Below are positions 26,432 to 34,502 of a DNA stretch of 64,000 nucleotides, piece after piece. Within the stretch, counting starts at the first letter, position 1, and each line of letters opens with the position of its first letter. The position numbers were made by a program, and so were the translations under genes. Source of the stretch: Pseudanabaena yagii GIHE-NHR1 (GTDB lineage: Bacteria > Cyanobacteriota > Cyanobacteriia > Pseudanabaenales > Pseudanabaenaceae); the NCBI RefSeq assembly GCF_012863495.1, contig NZ_JAAVJL010000001.1:2971501-3035500 (forward strand), in the 5' to 3' direction. The notes beneath the pieces are model-generated. The model searched no databases and was not told the origin of the DNA. It was given only the letters and a program-made list of their open reading frames with translations.

Positions 26432-26779
26432 GTGCGCCAGCTTAATTTTGTTGTTATTTTTGTCGTTGCTCTTGCTTTAGTATTGTTTGCCCTAGAAAAT
26501 ACTGCTGCTGCTCCTATCCAAATCATTCCCCAAATTAAAGTCGCAGCACCGATTTCCGTAGAGCTAATTTTAGCAATGGGCTTAGGTGCAGTCTTAGCTT
26601 GGATTTTTAGCGTTTGGTCGGGGTTGCAAAAATCGATCGAAATGCGTAACCAGAATATGCAAATCCAGAATTTAAAAGAAACTGTTGAAAATTTAACTGT
26701 TGAGATTGAAGAGCGCAAACGCTTGGTCTCTGCTTCAGCGATCGATGTCGAGATTGATGAAGACAAATCTAAAAACTAA
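26432..26779 (+). CDS. LapA-domain membrane protein
   Basis: 115 residues from a GTG start. Two membrane helices (about 4-20 and 42-62) flank the short periplasmic loop typical of LapA/YciS proteins (FALENTAAAPIQIIP). A cytoplasmic coiled coil (QNLKETVENLTVEIEERKRL) follows. In enterobacteria LapA works with LapB in lipopolysaccharide assembly; in cyanobacteria the family sits widely without a known role. A hairpin ending in a T tract directly follows. Confidence 0.8.
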   Translation: MRQLNFVVIFVVALALVLFALENTAAAPIQIIPQIKVAAPISVELILAMGLGAVLAWIFSVWSGLQKSIEMRNQNMQIQNLKETVENLTVEIEERKRLVSASAIDVEIDEDKSKN

Positions 26780-26814
26780 AAATAAAGGGCGCTTTGCGTC
26801 CTTTATTTTTAGTT
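26774..26814 (+). terminator. Terminator after lapA-like gene
   Basis: AACTAAAAATAAAGG pairs with CCTTTATTTTTAGTT around a GCGC-type top, followed by T6. Confidence 0.8.
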
Positions 26815-26874
26815 TTTTATGGATAGATCGCTCCAATCGGTGATATTTTTAAACATCCGCTTCTCGCAAGCTCC

Positions 26875-27699
26875 ATGACCCTATCGATCGCCGAATCAGT
26901 TACCAAAGATGCCATTGCCTTATTGATTGACCTTGCAGAACGTGGCGAGATCGATCCGTGGGATGTACAGGTTATTGATGTGGTTGATCGCTTTTTATCA
27001 CGGCTAATTGTGAGCGATCGTCGTGATTTATATGACTCAGGACAGGCGATGCTCTATGCAGCGATGTTGGTCTTACTTAAGGCAAACTCCTTATCAGAAA
27101 GTCAAAGTGCCTATGACCAAGCCGAAGAACTTGCTGGGGAGTTAGAAGAATTAGAGTCTGAAGTCGCAACATCTCTACGCCTGCCTACGGATTTTGATAA
27201 GAGGCTGCGGCGCTTACCTGTTGCCCTGCCTCCTAAAGCCCGACGGATTACCCTCGAAGAGTTAATTGCCCAGATCGAAGCGATCGCCGAAATTGTAGAT
27301 CGTAAAAGTAGTAAACCTGCCAAACGCCAGAAACAAAGTAAAGTAGCGCGTAAGGCTGCAATGAAAGCGATCGCCCAACTCGCCCACAAAGAAAATCTCT
27401 CAGAGATGGTGGAAGAAATTGAGCGTTATTTTTTACTACATCCCGATGAAGAGATTGAGATATCGGATTTAGCCGCAGTATTTAATGATCGTGTGGGCGT
27501 ATTTTGGGGCTTACTACTAATGTCTTCGCAGTCCAAGGTGGAATTATTTCAAGAAGAATTTTATGGCAAAATTCAAATCGTCCCGACGGTTAAAACCGCA
27601 ACTATCAAGGAAGTCCCCTTTGCCAACAGCACATCTAATTCCACAGTAGAATCTACTCAGCTACAATTGACATTCTCTGAATTAAAAGAAGTTTCGTGA
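26875..27699 (+). CDS. scpA: Segregation and condensation protein A
   Basis: 274 residues, the kleisin subunit of the bacterial SMC-ScpAB complex. The N-terminal helical domain contains LLIDLAERGEIDPWDVQVIDVVDRFL and LVLLKANSLSES, the SMC-neck-binding signature. The middle binds ScpB, and the C-terminal winged helix (EIEISDLAAVFNDRVGVFWGLLLMSSQSKVELFQEEFYG-like) caps the SMC head. The complex loops chromosomal DNA for segregation. The next gene overlaps it by 4 bp (GTGA), so they are co-transcribed. Confidence 0.92.
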   Translation: MTLSIAESVTKDAIALLIDLAERGEIDPWDVQVIDVVDRFLSRLIVSDRRDLYDSGQAMLYAAMLVLLKANSLSESQSAYDQAEELAGELEELESEVATSLRLPTDFDKRLRRLPVALPPKARRITLEELIAQIEAIAEIVDRKSSKPAKRQKQSKVARKAAMKAIAQLAHKENLSEMVEEIERYFLLHPDEEIEISDLAAVFNDRVGVFWGLLLMSSQSKVELFQEEFYGKIQIVPTVKTATIKEVPFANSTSNSTVESTQLQLTFSELKEVS

Positions 27700-28208
27700 A
27701 ATATTTAAGCCGTTCTGACCGTCATCATTTTCGTTGTTTTCCAAGAATCTCGACTACGCTCATTGCTGGGATCATGACTAGTGCCATTATTAATGTAAGT
27801 GCGATCGCCCTTGGTCTAGGCTCCGTACCTGAGGCCTTCGCGCAAAGTCGCAATGTCTATAAACCCACAGCAATATCGAGCGGCTCAGAAATTAATGACC
27901 TTCTCACGGATAAAGATATTCCTACAGGTCAGAAAGGTTTTGCCCGTGACTATATCCTCGAAGCACAGAAAGATGAGCGTTTAGAAATCACGGTAAATTC
28001 GGGAAGTTTTGATACGGTTTTGAGTTTGCTCGATACTAAGGGTGAGGTAATTGCTGAAAATGATGATGCGGCAAGTGATACCACCAACTCTTTGATCTTT
28101 TTTAAAGTTCGGCAGTCAGGGACATATACGATCCGAGTTTCTTCTTTTGGTGGCAGTAGCGGTGGCAAATTTACACTAAAAGTTACCAAACTCCGTGTCG
28201 TGAATTAG
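27696..28208 (+). CDS. Exported PPC-domain protein
   Basis: 170 residues from a GTG that overlaps the scpA stop. An N-terminal signal-type hydrophobic stretch (LIAGIMTSAIINVSAIALGLGSV) is followed by AFAQS, a plausible cleavage site. A bacterial pre-peptidase C-terminal beta domain comes next (about 70-168): FDTVLSLLDTKGEVIAENDD and SGTYTIRVSSFGGSSGGKF. There is no protease domain, so it is a secreted stand-alone PPC module, perhaps an adhesion or inhibitor-like piece. Confidence 0.8.
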   Translation: MKYLSRSDRHHFRCFPRISTTLIAGIMTSAIINVSAIALGLGSVPEAFAQSRNVYKPTAISSGSEINDLLTDKDIPTGQKGFARDYILEAQKDERLEITVNSGSFDTVLSLLDTKGEVIAENDDAASDTTNSLIFFKVRQSGTYTIRVSSFGGSSGGKFTLKVTKLRVVN

Positions 28209-28240
28209 TCAATTTTGTATCCCTACCTGCTTAAAAAGTG

Positions 28241-28269
28241 AGAGAGGGTATGCGTAGCACACCCTCTCT
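28241..28269. terminator. Bidirectional hairpin
   Basis: AGAGAGGGT(A)TGCG and TAGCACACCCTCTCT-type arms sit between the convergent PPC and NACHT genes. The stem is imperfect but strong. Confidence 0.6.
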
Positions 28270-28286
28270 AGGCTTGCGGCACAAGC

Positions 28287-30485
28287 TTATATGCCTGTAA
28301 TGCGGAGAATTCTTGATTCGATTTCTTCCCATACTTTGCGAGAAACCGCGATCGCAATATTCTTGCATTTCACCATTAATAAATTGGCGTATAGATAATT
28401 TTCGAGGGATTCCACTTCATGATGGGAAATTTGATTTAAGTCCACGGGTAGATATAAAGTTTGTATCCAGACCCGACTGATCTGATTACGAAAATCTTCG
28501 CGAACTTCAAAGGGTTGATCGTAGCTGGGGACTTGATCAATTAAAGATTCCAATCTAGCACTCAAAGCCATAAAATTAATATATCTCTTGTCAAAATCAA
28601 TCTTCACAAGAGTTTGTTCTAGATCATTACATAGCTGGATCACTAAATTAAGTTCAGTATTACTATCAAAATCCAAAGCTTGAGCGAGACTCAGCGATAA
28701 ATCTGAGGCAAACACTTTATCGAAATTAGGTGATAAATCAAAAGTACAATATAGCTCACGGGCAAGTTCTAACATTCTCGTCAAAACAAGTGCAGGCGAG
28801 ATTTCCGCTAAAAACCGAGGACGTGCCAAAAACAATGCGGCAATACGTTTAGCTACACTTTTTTGTGTCCCCCGAGAATGAATATTAATCTGTTCTATCC
28901 ATTCTAAAATATCGCTTAGTTTATTTGTATTAATATAACTGGCAGCCTGTATCTCTATCGATAACAACAGTTCTTCAACATTGCCATTAGCAATTCCTGC
29001 AAGTAATAGAAATATATTCTGCCAACGGCGATCGCTCAAGTGCTGTGGAACTATCTGTTTTACTAAATTGTGATTGTAGATGTAGCGAGCTACAAAATAT
29101 TCCTGAAAAGTAATATGGCTAAAGGTGAAACTCGTTAAACCTGCAACAGTATTGATTTTGCAAATTCCTATCTTCTGTAAAACTTTTAATAAGTTAAAAC
29201 TAACTTCAACTTTTTCTAACACCCCAATATAGCTAGTTAAGATTTCCTGTAAATATTCTGTCAAATCTTGAAATGGCAGGAGCGACTGACATAGCTCAAA
29301 GCTCTTATAGGCAATCTCCGTCAGCAGAATCTCTAAAATGTCGGTACTAATAATATTTTGACCTTGATCATTCAATAATTGATAGTTCAGTACCTGCTCC
29401 TCTAAGACTAAATTGATTGCTTTTTGATAAAGACCACTCACATTGCTCGGTAAACTCAATCGGCGATCGCATAGCAAGCATAAAAATGATAAAGACAAAG
29501 GCGAATTGGCTAAGTCTCTGGCAACTGCATTTAATTGCAAGATTTGCCAGCAGCGTTGCGCTTCCTGTGATGCTATATCAGCAAGCTTGGAAGAATCATT
29601 AGAAGTCCCATTTACATCTCGATTAGCTCTAGATTCATAGTTGATCGTAAACCACTTATGAATATATTCCTGAATATGTAAATCATCCCAAGTTTGCATT
29701 TCTAATTCTAAGAACTGCCCCAAATTCCTTTGGTAAGACACCAAACGACTAGAAACAATGTAACGGTTATGCGGATAGGCTTTGACAAATTCTTTTAAAT
29801 GTTGAGATAGATACCTTTGCGATAAGGTCGATTCATTTAAACCATCCACCAAAATTAATAGGTTCCCTTGCTCTAACATCCATATGGTAAGCTCACGAGA
29901 TTCAGGGAAACCGCATTTCTCAAATTCCTCTGCGATCGCCTGTAGTAAATTGTCCGTATTCAGACAAAATTTCCACAAATGGATAAACACAGGCAAAACA
30001 TCATGCTTATATCGGGATTCTGGATAGTACAAAGCCTCTAATCCAATGTATTTTAAGAAAGTCGTCTTCCCCACCGTAGGCTTTCCTAAGATCATTAGAT
30101 AGACTTCTTCATTAGCAATATTCAATCCCAACAGATTATTGCCTTTACTGTAGTTACTTCTCTGAAGGTCGTGAGCAAAGGCTTCTTCCAAATCATTAAC
30201 TGATTCAAAACTACGGACAGAGGTATAGGCTTGAAATTTCTGACCGATATAAATGGAAGATAGGGTTGTTAGTTTTTGACTGCCAAATATCTGCGTAAAT
30301 GCATAGGACTTGATATAGTTACGTGCATATTGACTTGCTGCTTTAGAGATGGCATGAACAAAATAAGCTTCATCAATCTCGCCTCCCCTCTTTCTAACGC
30401 TTTCTGGAAATCCTGATAATGCAGCCTTGAATCTTTGCACAACCTCGCGAATAGTTTGTTCTTGCTTAATATTCATCGCCAACAT
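28287..30485 (-). CDS. NACHT-domain STAND NTPase
   Basis: 732 residues. The N-terminal about 120 residues are helical with no domain I can name. The NACHT core has Walker A GKPTVGKTT at 134-142, Walker B LLILVDGLNE (Asp214 with the characteristic trailing DGLNE) and a sensor arginine in RYIVSSR. Residues 330-520 form the winged-helix and helical bundle (LCLLCDRRLSLPSNVSGLY, FTFSHITFQEYFVARYIY). The rest is alpha-helical. Bacterial NACHT proteins are NLR-like sensors and several defend against phage. No separate effector gene is adjacent, so the N-terminal helical part would be the effector candidate. Confidence 0.85.
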   Translation of the reverse strand: MLAMNIKQEQTIREVVQRFKAALSGFPESVRKRGGEIDEAYFVHAISKAASQYARNYIKSYAFTQIFGSQKLTTLSSIYIGQKFQAYTSVRSFESVNDLEEAFAHDLQRSNYSKGNNLLGLNIANEEVYLMILGKPTVGKTTFLKYIGLEALYYPESRYKHDVLPVFIHLWKFCLNTDNLLQAIAEEFEKCGFPESRELTIWMLEQGNLLILVDGLNESTLSQRYLSQHLKEFVKAYPHNRYIVSSRLVSYQRNLGQFLELEMQTWDDLHIQEYIHKWFTINYESRANRDVNGTSNDSSKLADIASQEAQRCWQILQLNAVARDLANSPLSLSFLCLLCDRRLSLPSNVSGLYQKAINLVLEEQVLNYQLLNDQGQNIISTDILEILLTEIAYKSFELCQSLLPFQDLTEYLQEILTSYIGVLEKVEVSFNLLKVLQKIGICKINTVAGLTSFTFSHITFQEYFVARYIYNHNLVKQIVPQHLSDRRWQNIFLLLAGIANGNVEELLLSIEIQAASYINTNKLSDILEWIEQINIHSRGTQKSVAKRIAALFLARPRFLAEISPALVLTRMLELARELYCTFDLSPNFDKVFASDLSLSLAQALDFDSNTELNLVIQLCNDLEQTLVKIDFDKRYINFMALSARLESLIDQVPSYDQPFEVREDFRNQISRVWIQTLYLPVDLNQISHHEVESLENYLYANLLMVKCKNIAIAVSRKVWEEIESRILRITGI

Positions 30486-30684
30486 AAATTTACCAAAACT
30501 GTCCTATTTCCATCTCCTAATAATAATCCTAGTTTATGGTTAATTGATAAGTTTGCAAGAACGATAAGAGATTTATCTACAAAGTAGTAACTCATCAGAA
30601 TCTTAGGAATGGCATATCCAAAAAAGTTTTATTAAGTTTCAGTTAAGAAATAACTGGATTTCACAACAAATGTTACAAAAAAAT

Positions 30685-30735
30685 ACAAACAAAAACTATG
30701 GCACACGCTGCGCGTGTGCCATAGTTTTTGTTTGT
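30685..30735. terminator. Very long perfect hairpin
   Basis: ACAAACAAAAACTATGGCAC and its exact inverse pair through more than 20 bp, topped by CACGCTGCGCGTG. It is far (about 200 bp) from either gene, so its use as a terminator is uncertain. Confidence 0.55.
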
Positions 30736-30914
30736 GCTACGTATAATGATCGCTGATTAAGCAATCCTAATTCATTTAAGGGAATTACAGGCTGTGATTT
30801 CATTCAAACAGTCAAATGCTCACTGGTTGAAGCTGCAATCCATCTCAATTCATTATTTAAGACAGCCTAAAGTTATTTTATAGTTATATTTTTTTTAAGA
30901 AGCAATTTTTTGTG

Positions 30915-30941
30915 TTGAATATTACTCATAGCATCTATAAT
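30915..30941 (+). promoter_or_regulatory. Candidate sigma-70-type promoter
   Basis: TTGAAT and a perfect TATAAT box are separated by 15 bp, a little short of ideal. It would drive the protoglobin-V4R-Roadblock genes with a leader of about 200 nt. Read by eye only. Confidence 0.25.
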
Positions 30942-31151
30942 TAAGGATGTGTTGAAAGAAATAAATTTGCGCTATCTAAAAACACGACAGAATCAATCAC
31001 CTAAAGTTAACCACTTAAATCTACAGCGCTTAGTCTCATAAAATAGTCTTCCAAAGACTAAAGTTTAGATTAAGAAATCTATCTGGGGGAGATAGAAAAG
31101 TTGTAGAGAAGAGTTGTGTTGTTCTTTAACAAAATTATCAAGGAATGGTTT

Positions 31152-31709
31152 ATGACTCTTGATCCACAAGTTTTCATGACAACAATGACGCAACGGATAT
31201 CTTTCTCGGATGCAGATAAAGCTTTACTCAAGGCAAATGCAACATGGGGAAATACGATCGCACGCCAAATGGCAGAGGTTTTCTATGCCTATTTAGCGCG
31301 TGATGCCGAAATGAACGCCATCCTTACAGCAAAAGAAGGACGAATGCATCGTCTAAATGAAACCTTCATAGAATGGTTTGGAGAAATGTTTACAGGGATG
31401 GATGATTGGGGAAATGCTTATGCGGCACGTCGTTGGCGCATTGGCTTAGTCCATGTCCAGATTGGCATTGGACCACAACATGTGGTTCCCGCCATGGCAA
31501 CCGTCGTCAACGAAGTGGGAAAGCAACTCAAATCAGCAGGTCTCCCTGAGGATCTTAGAGATGCGTTAGGACGGATTTGTATGATTGATTTGGCTTTCAT
31601 TGAGCAAGCCTATGTCGAAGTTTCTTCGCAAGCGGTTTTACGCGAAACGGGATGGACTGAGGGGTTATTCAAACGCATGATCTCCACAGGCGCAGCCAGC
31701 ATGAAGTAG
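31152..31709 (+). CDS. Single-domain protoglobin
   Basis: 185 residues from the ATG at 31152, preceded by AAGGAATGG; a GTG 36 bp upstream is a weaker choice. The sequence follows the protoglobin / globin-coupled-sensor fold: a pre-helix, FYAYLARDAEM, a helix with WFGEMF, and RRWRIGLVHVQIGIGPQHV with proximal haem ligand His101. No transmitter domain follows, so it must signal through partners. Haem would bind oxygen, NO or CO. The next gene lies 37 bp on, and the following Roadblock and GTPase genes suggest it feeds a GTPase switch; that is inference. Confidence 0.82.
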   Translation: MTLDPQVFMTTMTQRISFSDADKALLKANATWGNTIARQMAEVFYAYLARDAEMNAILTAKEGRMHRLNETFIEWFGEMFTGMDDWGNAYAARRWRIGLVHVQIGIGPQHVVPAMATVVNEVGKQLKSAGLPEDLRDALGRICMIDLAFIEQAYVEVSSQAVLRETGWTEGLFKRMISTGAASMK

Positions 31710-31746
31710 GAATGCATTGTAGTTTTTGATTATTTTTGAGGTTTTT

Positions 31747-32205
31747 ATGCGTCCAGAGCTTGGCGAATTTAGCAGTATTGTTTGTTTTAAAGCGATCGTA
31801 ACTGGAGCTGAAGAGGCTCTAGGTGAAAAGGCGGCAATGATCACACTAATTGCCGCAGGTCGTCATCGTGGTAAACAACTAGCCGAACAACTTGGCATTG
31901 TCGGAAAAGGAACATCCCATGCCGATCTGGTTCCTCTTCTCCAAAAAGCATTAGGGAAAGATGGGACTAGACTCTGCATTATCGACAAGATTGAACAAGT
32001 TGATGCAACTATCAAGGTCTACTGTCGAGAGACTATTTGTTCTGCTGGTGAACCTGAAGGCTCGCCTCGGAAACTAACCTTTACCCTAGGAGCAATCCAA
32101 GGGGTGATTGAACAGGTTATGGGAGAACGCCTACGTGGTAAACAAACAGAATCAGTTCTACGTGGCAGTACCCACGATGTCATTGAGTTTGAAGTGCTCG
32201 GGTAG
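31747..32205 (+). CDS. V4R-like small-molecule-binding protein
   Basis: 152 residues from the ATG at 31747 (GAGG ribosome site in front). The mix of helices and strands with the ending FTLGAIQGVIEQVMGERLRGKQTESVLRGSTHDVIEFEV suggests the V4R/TRAPP-Bet3-like fold, where a conserved Cys-bearing segment (KVYCRETICSAGEP) and a Gly-containing helix form a ligand pocket. I hold the fold name loosely. It sits between the protoglobin and Roadblock genes on the same strand with short gaps, so co-transcription is likely. Confidence 0.5.
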   Translation: MRPELGEFSSIVCFKAIVTGAEEALGEKAAMITLIAAGRHRGKQLAEQLGIVGKGTSHADLVPLLQKALGKDGTRLCIIDKIEQVDATIKVYCRETICSAGEPEGSPRKLTFTLGAIQGVIEQVMGERLRGKQTESVLRGSTHDVIEFEVLG

Positions 32206-32262
32206 TATCACCTTCTCAGACTCTATATCTATAAATAACAATTCAAATCAAGGAGAGAACAG

Positions 32263-32634
32263 ATGAGCATTAATGTTGTGAAGTTGGAAAGTATTTTACA
32301 AAACTTGGTCACTAGTACCAGTGATGTACAGGGAGCTGCACTTGTATCACCTGATGGACTACCTTTAGCCTCGACTTTACCAAGTGGCATGGATGAAGAA
32401 AGAGTTTCTGCAATGTCAGCAGCTATGCTCTCATTGGGCGAACGTATTGGTAATGAGCTAGCTAGAGGTACGATTGATCGCCTTTATGTAGAAGGTGACA
32501 AGGGCTATGGCATTCTCACTAGTTGTGGTGAGGAAGCTGTTTTATTGGTGTTGGCAAGCAAGGCTGCCAAACAAGGTTTATTAATGTTAGAGATTAAGCG
32601 TGTCACAAGCGAACTGAAAGCTGCACTTAGTTAA
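32263..32634 (+). CDS. Roadblock/LC7-domain protein
   Basis: 123 residues after a strong AAGGAGAGAA ribosome site. The fold signature is plain: an opening helix (LESILQNLVTSTSDV), strand GAALVSPDGLPLASTL, helix MSAAMLSLGERIGNELARG, then DRLYVEGDKGYGILTSCGEEAVLLVLASKAAKQGLLMLEI-like strands. In myxobacteria the Roadblock protein MglB is the GTPase-activating partner of MglA. A Ras-like GTPase gene follows 340 bp downstream, interrupted only by a terminator and a repeat. The likely role is a GAP or dimer scaffold for that GTPase. Confidence 0.88.
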   Translation: MSINVVKLESILQNLVTSTSDVQGAALVSPDGLPLASTLPSGMDEERVSAMSAAMLSLGERIGNELARGTIDRLYVEGDKGYGILTSCGEEAVLLVLASKAAKQGLLMLEIKRVTSELKAALS

Positions 32635-32705
32635 GTCACACTTAATTAAAACGTTGTGAACTGTAGGAAAGCCTCTTTGCCAAAGGCAAAAGATCTAATC
32701 CTCAG

Positions 32706-32735
32706 AAACAAGGGGCTTAAGCCCCTTGTTTTTCC
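32706..32735 (+). terminator. Terminator after Roadblock gene
   Basis: AACAAGGGGCTT and AAGCCCCTTGTT arms followed by a TTT tract. It may separate the sensor half from the GTPase half of the cluster. Confidence 0.75.
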
Positions 32736-32770
32736 TAATAGTTCAGATTGTGGTAGTGCTAAGGATGGCA

Positions 32771-32887
32771 TAAGGGACTTGACGAGAAAAAAGATACCAC
32801 CGAGTTTGTATGGCTTCGACTTCGCTCAGCCAACGTTGACTGAGCGAAGTCGAAGCCGTAGGTACTTTAATTAATTGCAAGTCCCTA
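32771..32887. repeat. Palindromic interspersed element, copy 4 of 4
   Basis: The left end AAGGGACTTG and right end GCAAGTCCCT are terminal inverted repeats. The central hairpin is GGCTTCGACTTCGCTCAGC with its inverse, and TACTTTAATTAATTGC adjoins the right end. It fills most of the gap before the GTPase gene; the remainder is promoter-like. Confidence 0.8.
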
Positions 32888-32976
32888 ACTTTAGGTTTAG
32901 GATGCTTGGCGTGATCTTAAGCTCTAGATCACTACCCAGATTGTAGAATGACAAAGGGAAGGGACAAGAGAGAGTT

Positions 32977-33519
32977 ATGGAAATCATGCGGTTAGTTGTG
33001 GCTGGTACTGTTGGCGCAGGGAAGTCAACTTTTATTCGGACTGTGAGTGAAATTGATGTCGTCGATACCGATCGCCGAGCTACAGACGAAACAGCAGAGA
33101 TCAAACATAAAACTACGGTTGCCATGGATTTTGGGCGATTAACCTTTGGACCAGATATGGCTCTACATATTTATGGAACCCCTGGACAACAGCGTTTTGA
33201 CTTTATGTGGGATATTTTGATCCGTAAAGCCCATGCATTTATTTTATTAGTGGCAGCACATCGCCCCCATGAGTTTCGCTATGCCCGTCGCATTCTCAGC
33301 TATATGAATCGGCGCGTTCAGATTCCTTACATTATCGGAATCACCCATATGGATTGTGAAGGAGCTTGGTCAAGTGAGAATATTAAGCTAGCATTAGGGT
33401 TTGTTGATCAAAAAAATCAACCACCCGTGGTGGTTTTAAATGCGGAAGAACGCGATACAGTCATTCAAGCGATCGTGGCTTTAGTGCAATACTATATCCA
33501 AACTAAATCCGTTGCTTGA
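32977..33519 (+). CDS. Small Ras-like GTPase (MglA/COG2229 type)
   Basis: 180 residues. G1 is GTVGAGKST (10-18), switch I has TTVAMDFG with the conserved Thr, G3 is the TPGQQRF block (68-74), and the G4 position reads THMD (123-126) in place of NKxD, as in the COG2229 group. It cycles between GTP and GDP states in the cytoplasm and acts as a polarity or motility switch in better-known relatives. Its neighbours, a Roadblock protein before and a PATAN protein after, are the expected partners. Confidence 0.9.
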   Translation: MEIMRLVVAGTVGAGKSTFIRTVSEIDVVDTDRRATDETAEIKHKTTVAMDFGRLTFGPDMALHIYGTPGQQRFDFMWDILIRKAHAFILLVAAHRPHEFRYARRILSYMNRRVQIPYIIGITHMDCEGAWSSENIKLALGFVDQKNQPPVVVLNAEERDTVIQAIVALVQYYIQTKSVA

Positions 33520-33624
33520 TTTTTGGAATTGATTGATTTTGTTATAGTTGCTTTAATTGATCTTGTTAGGAATTACGGCTATTCTCCGCTATAGATTTGG
33601 GCATTAACTCTCTGGTTTACAGTT

Positions 33625-34497
33625 ATGGCAATTACAGGCTCTTTATCCGAGTTTTCTCTCCCAGAGATCTTTCAGTTTTTAGATCAGGGACAAAAAACTG
33701 GAATATTAACGATTAGAGATCCTCAAGACTTGCGAACGGGCAAGCCTTTTTTACGACATATTTGGTTGCATAGTGGGAGGGTTGTCGCTGCGGGCGATCG
33801 CTTAGACAATCGTGGCTTAGCAAGATTAATCGAACAAAGAGGTTGGATCACTGAAGCCAATCGTCCTCAATTAGAGCGACTCATCCAAGAAAATGTCCCC
33901 TTAGGTTTAAACCTAAAGTCATTAGGAATATTACAGCCAGATCAACTGAAGTTGCTGTTTAGTGTGCAGGTTTTACGACAGGTTTGTTCTTTGTTTCAAG
34001 TAGAGACAGGTCAGTTTCGCTTTGAAGCCAAAACCGATCTACCTAAGTCGGAAATGACGGGTTTAAGCTTGCCTGCGACGGAAACAACCTTAATGGGCTT
34101 ACGCAGTCTCAAAGACTGGAAAGTTTTACAAAGCAAGCTACCAGATCCCAGCTCTACATTATTTAATATTTTGTCTGATGAATCGAGTTTACGCTTAGAT
34201 GCTCATGAGACTCAGGTGCGTAACCTTGCTGATGGGATGATGAACCTCAAAAAAATGGCGGAGAAATTGCAAATTCCTCTACCCAAACTTCAGCAAATCG
34301 CCTTTCGATTAATCGTCGTTGGATTAGTAGAAGAAGTCCCTGACATTGATATGGGCATGAGCAATACGAGCAATGAGGAGGAGATAACAGATATAGAGGG
34401 GGATACCAGTGGTTCATTGACCAGTGCTCCAACCCGTACGGAGATCAGCAGTGCATTTTTGCAAAGCTTAGTAGGATTTTTGCAACATAAAGTGTAG
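33625..34497 (+). CDS. PATAN (DUF4388) domain protein
   Basis: 290 residues. The N-terminal PATAN domain opens AITGSLSEFSLPEIFQFLDQ and holds KTGILTIRD and HIWLHSGRVVAAGDRL, the family core. A helical insertion, a second half (QIVRQVCSLFQVETGQFRF-like) and a C-terminal winged-helix-like part (MMNLKKMAEKLQIPLPKLQQIAFRLIVVGLVEEV) follow, then an acidic low-complexity tail. In cyanobacteria PATAN proteins bind the type IV pilus motor and steer phototaxis. It starts about 105 bp after the GTPase stop and is probably co-transcribed. Confidence 0.85.
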   Translation: MAITGSLSEFSLPEIFQFLDQGQKTGILTIRDPQDLRTGKPFLRHIWLHSGRVVAAGDRLDNRGLARLIEQRGWITEANRPQLERLIQENVPLGLNLKSLGILQPDQLKLLFSVQVLRQVCSLFQVETGQFRFEAKTDLPKSEMTGLSLPATETTLMGLRSLKDWKVLQSKLPDPSSTLFNILSDESSLRLDAHETQVRNLADGMMNLKKMAEKLQIPLPKLQQIAFRLIVVGLVEEVPDIDMGMSNTSNEEEITDIEGDTSGSLTSAPTRTEISSAFLQSLVGFLQHKV

Positions 34498-34502
34498 TCA
34501 CG

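Larger units (their letters stand above)
30486..31151. other. Long intergenic region upstream of the protoglobin gene
   Basis: No credible ORF or RNA gene. It holds the long hairpin at 30685-30735. The rest is A/T-rich, including runs of T near 30890-30912 and a candidate promoter at 30915-30941. The roughly 210-nt untranslated leader before the protoglobin gene shows no riboswitch fold I recognise. Confidence 0.5.

Noticed and set aside
30740-31110. A riboswitch or small RNA in the long leader before the protoglobin gene
   Set aside because: I could not find a recognisable aptamer core or a terminator-antiterminator pair by eye.
32656-32874. A 72-codon frame after the Roadblock gene
   Set aside because: It reads through a terminator hairpin and the palindromic element; composition follows those repeats.
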